A stretch of 13,154 nt of DNA from Treponema sp. (GTDB lineage Bacteria > Spirochaetota > Spirochaetia > Treponematales > Breznakiellaceae): contig JAIRRR010000075.1 in assembly GCA_031255875.1 (NCBI GenBank), positions 1 to 13,154 of the forward strand, given 5' to 3'. Under the pieces are notes generated by a model. The model saw only the letters and a program-made list of their open reading frames with translations. It ran no database searches and was not told the DNA's origin. Positions 1 to 5,210 of the stretch are shown here, piece after piece (position 1 is the first letter of the stretch; every line of letters begins with the position of its first letter). A program made the position numbers and the translations under genes.

Positions 1-938
1 CCGGGGAGCGCGGGATCGAGGGGCCGCCGCCAGTACTGGGGGCGGCTGCCGCGGTAAACGGCGGAATACGCGCCGCCAATCCCGGTAAGGTTGCCCCAGC
101 TATCGTAGTAATACTCCGCAGCGCGGCTTTCCCCGCCTGAAAAACCGGCGGATTCCGCCAGGCGCTTTTTCCCGGCCTGCAACGCATAGCGGTAGCTGTA
201 GAACGCAAGGCCCGCCCCGGCCGAATCGTACCAGGTCTCGGAAGCGGACAGGCCCCTGTACTCCAAAACGACAAAAAACCAGGAGCCGCCGGAATCCGCG
301 CCGCCGGCGTTTTCAGCGGCGCTTCCGGCGTTGATGCGCAGCAGGGAAGGCCGGCCGGTTTCGCGGTCATACTCGAGGAATTCAAACTGCCGGGAACCGG
401 GCGCGGAGACTGCCAGGCCGGAGATCCGCCCCAGATCGTCGTAATCCGCCCGGGTTTGAAAAAAGCCGCCGTTCTCAAAAAAGGGGAAATCCGTAAGCCG
501 GCCGGCCTCGTCGTAGGCAAGGGCGAACTCGGCCCTGCCCGCCGCGTCGGGCGGCCCGGCACGGTCCGAAGAAACAGCCGCATCCGGAGGGGCCGCCGTA
601 TCCGCCCCGGCCGAACCCTCCCGGCCTCCGGCCCCGGGGAATTCCAGCGCGACCGTGACGGAACGCGCCTGCCCTGAAACCGCGAAAATATCCGGCGGAA
701 TTTCCACCGGCCAGTCGGGCCGCCAGAGGACCTCCCCGACCAGGGCCGTCTCCAGGACAGGAAGGAGGGGGAAAGGTCCGGCGGGCAAATCGGGCCGCCG
801 GACGGAAGCGCCGCCCGGCGAATCCGGGAAATCCGGCCGGGGGGGCTCGCCCCCGGAAAACGCCGGCGGCCCGGGCTGGGCAAAACCCCCGGCGCAGAGG
901 AGGACCGACGCCAACAACGCGAAAACAAGGCGGTGCAT
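1..938 (-). CDS. Exported YD-repeat-like protein, partial (C-terminus beyond the left edge)
   Basis: The frame is open from an ATG at 938 to base 1 (312 codons) with no stop, so the gene is truncated by the window. The protein begins with a short positive N-terminus and a hydrophobic stretch (MHRLVFALLASVLLCAGGFA), a convincing signal peptide with likely cleavage before QPG. The residues before its Cys do not make a good lipobox. A Pro/Gly/Ala-rich stretch follows. Tyr-Asp repeats then appear at residues 142 (YDEAGRL), 166 (YDDLGRISGL) and 190 (YDRETGRPSLL), spaced exactly 24 residues, with further YDSAGAGL and YYYDSWGNLTGIGG motifs near residues 230-285. These resemble the YD/RHS repeats of secreted or surface proteins, which bind carbohydrate or form shells. 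No toxin or enzyme domain is visible in the part present. Envelope or periplasmic location is inferred; the specific function is unknown. It may be transcribed from the -10-like element immediately upstream. Confidence 0.8.
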   Translation of the reverse strand, partial: MHRLVFALLASVLLCAGGFAQPGPPAFSGGEPPRPDFPDSPGGASVRRPDLPAGPFPLLPVLETALVGEVLWRPDWPVEIPPDIFAVSGQARSVTVALEFPGAGGREGSAGADTAAPPDAAVSSDRAGPPDAAGRAEFALAYDEAGRLTDFPFFENGGFFQTRADYDDLGRISGLAVSAPGSRQFEFLEYDRETGRPSLLRINAGSAAENAGGADSGGSWFFVVLEYRGLSASETWYDSAGAGLAFYSYRYALQAGKKRLAESAGFSGGESRAAEYYYDSWGNLTGIGGAYSAVYRGSRPQYWRRPLDPALP

Positions 939-974
939 AACAAAAGTATAACCGGCCCGGGCAAGATGTACCAC
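939..974 (-). promoter_or_regulatory. Candidate promoter of the YD-repeat gene, possibly leaderless
   Basis: Read leftward, TATACT lies at 950-945, only six bases before the ATG at 938. This is a near-consensus -10 hexamer, and the start point expected from it would fall at or next to the A of the ATG. No Shine-Dalgarno-like purine run precedes the ATG. The -35 is poor: the best match at 17-base spacing is TGGTAC at about 968-973. Moving the start downstream would remove the signal peptide, so the ATG itself looks right. Confidence 0.4.
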
Positions 975-983
975 CGCCCGGCC

Positions 984-1106
984 AGGATAAACGCATGCGG
1001 ACGGACACAGACTCGTTGCCCCCCTGCCGCGAACGATGCAGGCCCAAGGCTACCGGGGCAAAAGCCCGTAATGGCCTGTGGTTAAAAAATCCTGTGCGTT
1101 TATCCT
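984..1106. repeat. MITE-like 123-bp unit with perfect 12-bp terminal inverted repeats
   Basis: AGGATAAACGCA at 984-995 is repeated as its exact complement, TGCGTTTATCCT, at 1095-1106. Inside lies a nested fold: CAGGCC (1039-1044) pairs with GGCCTG (1073-1078) around a GGGC-AAAA-GCCC tetraloop hairpin at 1056-1067. A further inverted pair, GGGCAAAAG (1056-1064) and CTTTTGCCC (1105-1113), crosses the right end. No credible ORF and no obvious target-site duplication flank it. It could be a non-autonomous mobile repeat, a decayed intergenic repeat or a structured RNA. Confidence 0.5.
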
Positions 1107-1136
1107 TTTGCCCGCGCAAGGGATAGGAGGGGTGCG

Positions 1137-1228
1137 CGCCCCGCAGGGGCGAAAGCAGACCCGGCGCGGAGCGCCGGGGCCGGAGCGAAGCGGAGCCCCG
1201 GATAGCCCGGTCCCCGCCGGAGGCGGGG
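1137..1228. repeat. Cluster of short GC-rich hairpins with trinucleotide loops
   Basis: Four perfect stems occur in about 90 bases. They are CGCCCC-GCA-GGGGCG (1137-1151), CCCGGCGC-GGA-GCGCCGGG (1160-1178), CCGGGGC/GCCCCGG enclosing a 14-base loop (1174-1201), and CCCCGCC-GGA-GGCGGGG (1212-1228). The second and third share bases, so they compete. Two stems have the same GGA loop. The whole gene-free stretch 939-1338 appears to be made of this cluster and the inverted-repeat unit to its left. No conserved-looking protein is encoded. A REP-like intergenic repeat family is the likely explanation; copies elsewhere cannot be checked here. Confidence 0.55.
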
Positions 1229-1327
1229 ATGCGCCCAACGCACATTCGATATACGGTTCCCGGTTCAGCAAACAGGGGATCCGGGCGAAGCCGGGGAGCC
1301 GCCCTGCCCGCCGCAACGCTTTCCGCC

Positions 1328-1361
1328 GCCTCCGGGCTTTAACGGAGGCTGCAAAGCCCGG
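1328..1361 (-). other. Two competing hairpins over the stop codon of the EcfT-like gene
   Basis: CCGGGCTTT (1332-1340) pairs perfectly with AAAGCCCGG (1353-1361), a 9-bp stem with a 12-base loop that contains part of the TAA stop. GCCTCCG (1328-1334) also pairs perfectly with CGGAGGC (1343-1349). The two stems share bases 1332-1334 and interleave, so they exclude one another. No U-tract follows on the minus strand, so this is not a standard intrinsic terminator. It may protect or terminate the 3' end of the three-gene transcript. Confidence 0.4.
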
Positions 1362-2034
1362 CAATCCCCCGGATAATCAGAGGGAGCCAGGACAGCAGCA
1401 CCGCCAGGGCGAGGAAGGCGAGCGCGGGGGGGGAAACGCGCCGGGCAGCGGGAACGCCGGACCGGGGCGGAGCCGCGCCGACTGCCGGGACCGAACCGTC
1501 CCCTGCGGAAACGGGGGGCGCCTCCCCGCTTAGTTCCAGCATGAGCCGGTCGATGCCCGAACAGATGCCGCCGCCCCTGACGGCGACTCCCCGTTCCGTT
1601 ATTTGGCCGAACAGGCGGAAAGACTCGCCCAGGATTTCCCCGAACACGCCGGGAAGGGCGAGGTCCGGCCGTATGGCGGCCCTTGAAAGCATGACCAGGG
1701 CTTCCAGCGTTGCCGCCCGGTGGATTCCGGCCAGGAGCGATCCGGCGGTGATCCTGAAAAAGCCCAGGGAGGCGATGAGCCTGCCGTAAGGTACCAGCAG
1801 ATTGAAGAACACAATTGCCGCCATTATCAAAAGGGTAACGAGGGGGCTGCACTTCCTGCCGGAAAGCCAGGCCAAAAACCAGAAGAAGAAGAACTGGAAA
1901 ACCCGCGTCAGCGTATCGGGATTGAAGAGCAGGGCGGGCATGGCGGCAAGGGCCGCGATAAAAAGCGCCCTTCCGGGGAAGATCCCCTCGAACCATTCCC
2001 GCCGCTTCTGCCGCCAAAGCCCGGCGCGTTTCAC
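1339..2034 (-). CDS. EcfT/CbiQ-like transmembrane protein (energy-coupling factor transporter type)
   Basis: The 231-residue protein has hydrophobic segments near residues 22-38, 45-58 and 66-82, a cytoplasmic helical stretch at roughly 95-160, a Pro/Ala-rich linker and a final membrane helix near 205-225. The central text SLGFFRITAGSLLAGIHRA, and later TERGVAVRG, resembles the part of EcfT/CbiQ proteins that leads to the Ala-Arg-Gly coupling motif. In ECF transporters this subunit couples a substrate-binding membrane protein to ATPases; no ATPase gene is in the window. Start chosen: GTG at 2034, which overlaps the TGA of the preceding gene as GTGA, a typical translational-coupling junction. 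An upstream in-frame start at 2241 would lie deep inside the neighbouring gene. The gene is confident; the family assignment is moderate because the similarity is judged by eye and the motifs are degenerate. Confidence 0.7.
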   Translation of the reverse strand: MKRAGLWRQKRREWFEGIFPGRALFIAALAAMPALLFNPDTLTRVFQFFFFWFLAWLSGRKCSPLVTLLIMAAIVFFNLLVPYGRLIASLGFFRITAGSLLAGIHRAATLEALVMLSRAAIRPDLALPGVFGEILGESFRLFGQITERGVAVRGGGICSGIDRLMLELSGEAPPVSAGDGSVPAVGAAPPRSGVPAARRVSPPALAFLALAVLLSWLPLIIRGIAGLCSLR

Positions 2035-2594
2035 GAAAGCCCTCCCCCGGCTTTGGCGCGCGCCCGTGCCGCGTACCATTTCGAGCGGGCGGCGAAATGT
2101 TCGCAGAAAAGCCCCAGCGCGGTGCCGGCGGCAAGCCCCGCCGCGAGGAAAGGCGGCGCTATGTAGCGGACGCCCTCCCCTGCGACAAACAGCCAGGCAA
2201 GGGCAAGCTGCGCGGCGTTCGAGACCATGGCGCCCAGGCACCCTATCCCCGCGAAACTCACGCGGCGCGGCCCCAAAAGCCGCCTTGCGCCGTACATGGA
2301 AACGGACGAGAGCAGGGTCCCGGCCAGCGAGAAGAGGAAGATATAGGAAAACAGGGTCCCGGTTACCAGGGCCTGCCCCAGAATCTTGATCGCGGCCAGC
2401 AGCAGGAAAGCGTTGAAAGGGAAAATATCCAGCGCCAGCATGAGGGGCAGATTCGCGATGCCTATGCGCAGAAAAGGCAGCGGTTTGGGAATCATGTATT
2501 CGATAGTGGAGAGGAAAAGGCAGAGCGCGCCCAGAAGCGCGATGTCCCTGCGTTCCCGGCCGCCTCCCCCCTTACCAGGTCCCGGTATCGACAT
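2031..2594 (-). CDS. Gx transporter family / heptaprenyl diphosphate synthase component I-like membrane protein
   Basis: The product is about 187 residues and strongly hydrophobic, with around five membrane helices. Family features (PF07456-type) are visible: a first helix ending in PKPLPFLRIGIANLP, then a helix, GQALVTGTLFSYIFLFSLAG, and a later MVSNAAQLALAWLFVAG. Despite the historical name, such proteins look like small membrane transporters related in style to ECF S-components, not soluble prenyl synthases. The gene sits between a NusG-domain-II gene (23-bp overlap) and an EcfT-like gene (GTGA overlap). This suggests the two membrane proteins form one transporter; the substrate is unknown. 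The start is uncertain. ATG 2594 was chosen; GTG 2612 adds six residues and has GAGG directly against it. Neither has a well-spaced ribosome site, consistent with coupling to the upstream gene. Confidence 0.82.
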   Translation of the reverse strand: MSIPGPGKGGGGRERRDIALLGALCLFLSTIEYMIPKPLPFLRIGIANLPLMLALDIFPFNAFLLLAAIKILGQALVTGTLFSYIFLFSLAGTLLSSVSMYGARRLLGPRRVSFAGIGCLGAMVSNAAQLALAWLFVAGEGVRYIAPPFLAAGLAAGTALGLFCEHFAARSKWYAARARAKAGGGLS

Positions 2595-2952
2595 CCGGCC
2601 CACCGGCGCCACCCTCTATCACGACAAGCACTTCATTCGGGAGACAGGCCGTCCACTGCCCGCCGGAACCGATGTGCCCCGAGGCGACGCAGGTCTGATT
2701 CGCGCAGGGCGAGGAAACGACCCGGACGCGCAGGTCCTTTATTTCCACCACCGTCACCCCAAGCGGCCCCGGCACTTCTACCGTCTCCTCCGCGTCCAGG
2801 GGGAAGATCCAGCGCCCCCCCGATCCCCGGACAAGCACGCGCCCGCCCTCCCGGGCCCCCGCGTAAGCGCTGAAAGCGCAGTAGGCCGTAAGGAGGGCCG
2901 CCGCGCCTATCACCGCGAAATCAAAGGGCTTCAGGGGGAATTTGGTCTTCAT
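2572..2952 (-). CDS. NusG domain II-containing membrane-anchored protein
   Basis: The 126-residue protein has one N-terminal membrane anchor (about residues 12-32) followed by a small beta-rich domain. The hallmarks of the stand-alone NusG-II family are present: VRVVSSPCANQTCVASG around Cys83 and Cys88, then TACLPNEVLVVI with Cys103 in the conserved Cys-Leu-Pro-Asn. The domain would face the periplasm. Its molecular role is not established, but it is commonly found beside Gx-transporter genes, as here. ATG 2952 has the purine run AAGGGGGCGG just upstream on the minus strand. It is the first gene of the leftward cluster and is divergent from rimP. Confidence 0.88.
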   Translation of the reverse strand: MKTKFPLKPFDFAVIGAAALLTAYCAFSAYAGAREGGRVLVRGSGGRWIFPLDAEETVEVPGPLGVTVVEIKDLRVRVVSSPCANQTCVASGHIGSGGQWTACLPNEVLVVIEGGAGGPDVDTGTW

Positions 2953-2969
2953 GGATTAACCGCCCCCTT

Positions 2970-2998
2970 ACGCTACACCTTTAACACCCCTCTGTAAA
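2970..2998 (-). promoter_or_regulatory. Weak candidate promoter for the NusG-II / Gx / EcfT-like cluster
   Basis: Read leftward, TTTACA (2998-2993) is 17 bases from TAGCGT (2975-2970). The start point expected near 2963 would leave only about 11 bases before the ATG and would cut into the ribosome-binding purines, which weakens the call. The surroundings contain partial direct repeats: CGCCCCCT at 2961 and 3001, and GTAAAGCC at 2994 and 3021. These could be operator half-sites or just low-complexity sequence. Confidence 0.25.
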
Positions 2999-3030
2999 GC
3001 CGCCCCCTCTACGGCCCCCGGTAAAGCCTC

Positions 3031-3059
3031 TTGACATATTTTTCAAAAAAACCTAGGAT
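3031..3059 (+). promoter_or_regulatory. Sigma70-type promoter of the rimP-nusA-infB operon
   Basis: A consensus TTGACA at 3031-3036 is followed, after exactly 17 bases, by TAGGAT at 3054-3059. The spacer is A/T-rich in an otherwise GC-rich region. Expected start of transcription is about 3066, giving a leader of roughly 68 bases that contains a terminator-like hairpin. A second TTGACA at 3065-3070 has no -10 at a suitable distance. Confidence 0.7.
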
Positions 3060-3084
3060 ATTAGTTGACATTCGTAGATCAATT

Positions 3085-3120
3085 AAAAAAAGGGTCGTTC
3101 GAGCGGCCCTTTTTTATTAT
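3085..3120 (+). terminator. Intrinsic terminator / attenuator in the rimP-nusA leader
   Basis: Seven A residues (3085-3091) precede GGGTCGT (3092-3098), loop TCGA (3099-3102), then GCGGCCC (3103-3109) and six T residues (3110-3115) followed by ATTAT. The core stem has two G-U type pairs; the A and T tracts can extend it, so it could act in both directions. It lies after the promoter and before the rimP ribosome-binding site, so only read-through transcripts reach the operon. In Bacillus subtilis NusA-dependent termination in the leader of the equivalent operon has been reported; the same logic is inferred here. Confidence 0.7.
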
Positions 3121-3133
3121 CAAGGAAGGCTGC

Positions 3134-3613
3134 GTGCAGTATACCCCCAGGGAAGCGGATCCGGTTTTTGACGCCCTTGAGCCTGTAGTCCGGGGCCTGG
3201 GCCTGTCCCTTGTGGAGGCGCACGTTTCCAGGCACAGGGGTTCCGTCCAAATCCGGGTGGTTATCTATAAAGGCGGCGGCGGGGAGGGCTTGCCTCACGG
3301 GGCCGTTGGGGTGGATGATTGTTCCAGGGTCCACCGCGCCATAATCCCCCGGCTGGAACTGGCCTTCCCCGGGGGGGATATTTACCTGGAGGTTTCCTCC
3401 CCGGGCGTGGAGCGGCTTATCAAGGACGGCGCCGAATTCGCCCACTATATCGGCCGGGGGCTGCGGTGCTACCGTACCGATACCGGCATCTGGGAATCCG
3501 GCGTGCTGAGGGCGGCGGACGCGGAAAAAATCACCCTTCAGGGGAAGGGCGGAACGATAGATTTGGATTTGAATATTATCGCCAAGGCAAAACTGGATCA
3601 TTCGGCCGAATGA
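3134..3613 (+). CDS. rimP: Ribosome maturation factor RimP
   Basis: The 159-residue protein has typical RimP length and pattern. An N-terminal alpha/beta domain begins VFDALEPVVRGLGLSLVEAHV, with VQIRVVIYK, the DDCSRVHRAI segment and YLEVSSPGVERLI, the family's best-conserved stretch. A small C-terminal SH3-like barrel follows (about residues 95-155). RimP assists late assembly of the 30S subunit in the cytoplasm. Start chosen: GTG at 3134, because AAGGAAGG (3122-3129) sits just upstream and the protein then begins at the usual distance before the first helix. A longer reading from TTG 3065 would translate through the leader terminator and add residues not typical of the family. It is the first gene of the operon, 31 bases before nusA. 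Confidence 0.92.
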   Translation: MQYTPREADPVFDALEPVVRGLGLSLVEAHVSRHRGSVQIRVVIYKGGGGEGLPHGAVGVDDCSRVHRAIIPRLELAFPGGDIYLEVSSPGVERLIKDGAEFAHYIGRGLRCYRTDTGIWESGVLRAADAEKITLQGKGGTIDLDLNIIAKAKLDHSAE

Positions 3614-3644
3614 TCCGCTGGCGTAATGACGGGAGGATAGGGCC

Positions 3645-5150
3645 GTGGGAACGGATATGTCGGAGGCGATTCACCAGCTGATTCACGATCGGGGAATTTC
3701 GGAGGAGCTGATTCTCAGGACTATCGAAAACACCCTTGTCGCGGCATACAAGCGCCGGTTTGGAAACGCCGACAACGCCATAGTCAGGTGGAGCGACGAC
3801 AACCGGGAAGTGTCGATTCACGCGAAAAAAATCATTGTAGACGGGGTTTACGATCCGGTTTCGGAAATAGACCTTGAGGAGGCCCGGGAGCTGGACCCCG
3901 AGGCGGAAGTCGGGGACGAGCTGCTTATCGAGGTTGACCCGAAAGATTTCGACCGGAGCTCGGTGCAAAGCGCCAAGCAGACCGCCCACCAGTCCATACG
4001 GGAAATACAGAAGGACAGCCTCTATTCCGAATACAAGGACAAGGTCGGGGAAATTATCATCGGCTACTACCAGCGGGAGAGGAACGGCACGATTTACGTC
4101 GATCTGGGCAAGATCGAGGGGATACTCCCCAAGAAATACCAGTCGCCCCGGGAAGTGTACCATGTGAACGACCGTATCAAGGCGCTCATCACCGAGGTCA
4201 ACAAGATCCCGGCCGGGCTCCAGATCGTGCTGTCCCGCACGCATACCGATTTTGTGCGGGCAATCTTCGAGCTTGAGGTTCCGGAGATATACGACAAAAC
4301 CGTGGAGATACACAAGATAGTCCGGGAGCCGGGCTACCGTACCAAGCTGGCCGTTTATTCCAACCGGGAAGACGTGGATCCGGTCGGCGCCTGCGTGGGG
4401 CTCAAGGGGGTGCGTATCCAGGCGGTGATCCGGGAGCTTGAAGGGGAAAAAATCGACATTTTGAAATACGATCCCGATCCCCGGCGTTTTATCAAGAACG
4501 CCCTGTCGCCTGCCGAGGTGCGGGATGTGGTCATTCTGGACGAGAGCAAGCACCAGGCCCTGGCGGTCGTTGCCGAATCCCAGCTTTCCCTGGCCATAGG
4601 CAAGCAGGGGCTCAACGTCAGGCTTGCCAACCGGCTTGTGGACTGGAACATCGACGTTAAAACCGACGCCCAGTTCGAGGAAATGGACATTTCCGCCGAG
4701 ACCCGGCGGGCGGTAACCGAGCTTTTCGGGGACGCGGACGAATACGGGGAGGAAATCTCCCGCATTTCCGAGCTTCCGGGCGTGGATACGGCTATAGCCG
4801 AGGCGCTTCTGGAAAACGAGATAGAATACATCGAGGATTTCCTTGCCCTGGGCGAAGACGAGGTTGCCGCGCTCAAAGGGGTTACCGGGGAACAGCTTGA
4901 CGGCTTAAGAAAAATTATCGAAGAATATGTGGAAATTGTCGAGGAAGACGAGGATACCGGCGAAGCGCCGGAGGGTGCGGGGGAAGCGCCCCAGGAGGAA
5001 GCCGGGTGGGCCGCTTCCGGGGAAACAGCCGATGCGGAGGCCGGGGAGCTTGAGGAATACGAATGCCCGGAATGCGGCGCGAAAATAACCCTGGATATGA
5101 CGAACTGCCCGAATTGCGGCGTCGGGCTGAGTTTTGAATATGAGGAATAG
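3645..5150 (+). CDS. nusA: Transcription termination/antitermination factor NusA with C-terminal zinc ribbon
   Basis: NusA binds RNA polymerase and modulates pausing, intrinsic termination and antitermination. The 501 residues show in order: the polymerase-binding N-terminal domain (1 to about 130); an S1 domain (about 132-205) starting KVGEIIIGYYQ; KH1 with GLKG at 252-255; KH2 with GKQG at 319-322; and a helix-hairpin-helix region (about 365-430: ISELPGVDTAIAEALLENE, LKGVTGEQLDGLRKII). A long acidic linker and a four-cysteine zinc ribbon follow: CPEC (Cys474, Cys477) and CPNC (Cys488, Cys491). A zinc ribbon is not part of the E. coli or Bacillus protein. GTG 3645 is preceded by GGGAGG at a good distance; ATG 3657 is an alternative four codons later. 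The gene lies between rimP and infB, the standard arrangement. Confidence 0.95.
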   Translation: MGTDMSEAIHQLIHDRGISEELILRTIENTLVAAYKRRFGNADNAIVRWSDDNREVSIHAKKIIVDGVYDPVSEIDLEEARELDPEAEVGDELLIEVDPKDFDRSSVQSAKQTAHQSIREIQKDSLYSEYKDKVGEIIIGYYQRERNGTIYVDLGKIEGILPKKYQSPREVYHVNDRIKALITEVNKIPAGLQIVLSRTHTDFVRAIFELEVPEIYDKTVEIHKIVREPGYRTKLAVYSNREDVDPVGACVGLKGVRIQAVIRELEGEKIDILKYDPDPRRFIKNALSPAEVRDVVILDESKHQALAVVAESQLSLAIGKQGLNVRLANRLVDWNIDVKTDAQFEEMDISAETRRAVTELFGDADEYGEEISRISELPGVDTAIAEALLENEIEYIEDFLALGEDEVAALKGVTGEQLDGLRKIIEEYVEIVEEDEDTGEAPEGAGEAPQEEAGWAASGETADAEAGELEEYECPECGAKITLDMTNCPNCGVGLSFEYEE

Positions 5151-5158
5151 CGGCGGCG

Positions 5159-5182
5159 TCAAAAACCCGGACGGGTTTTTGG
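5159..5182 (+). terminator. Terminator-like hairpin between nusA and infB
   Basis: AAAAACCC (5161-5168), loop GGAC and GGGTTTTT (5173-5180) form a perfect 8-bp stem, extended by C5160-G5181 and a T-G pair. The five T residues form the 3' arm, so the shape is that of a bidirectional weak intrinsic terminator. It lies eight bases after the nusA stop and about 20 before the infB ribosome-binding site. It could reduce expression of downstream genes relative to nusA or mark a processing site. Confidence 0.5.
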
Positions 5183-5210
5183 ATGTTCACACATAACACA
5201 AAGGTGGATC

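Noticed and set aside
456..951. Plus-strand frames opposite the YD-repeat gene
   Set aside because: The minus-strand reading has a signal peptide and periodic YD repeats; the plus-strand frames are Arg/Gly-rich shadows.
1328..1361. An H-type pseudoknot from the two interleaved stems
   Set aside because: No bases remain to cross the first stem's groove (zero-length third loop), so the stems must be alternatives.
1050..1364. Small frames on both strands in the hairpin region 939-1338
   Set aside because: They run across palindromes, are Arg/Gly/Pro-rich by composition and show no ribosome site or conserved motif.
2035..2241. Longer start for the EcfT-like protein at 2241
   Set aside because: The extension lies fully inside the Gx-transporter gene and has no membrane-protein character; the GTGA junction at 2031-2034 is a better start.
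3065..3070. A second TTGACA as a tandem promoter
   Set aside because: No -10-like hexamer at 16-18 bases; the spacing falls in the A-tract and GGG of the hairpin.
3065..3133. N-terminal extension of RimP from TTG 3065
   Set aside because: It would translate through the terminator hairpin and ignore the strong AAGGAAGG site before GTG 3134; the extra residues do not look like RimP.
3576..4553. A 325-codon minus-strand frame opposite nusA
   Set aside because: Shadow of nusA with no domain and no ribosome-binding context.
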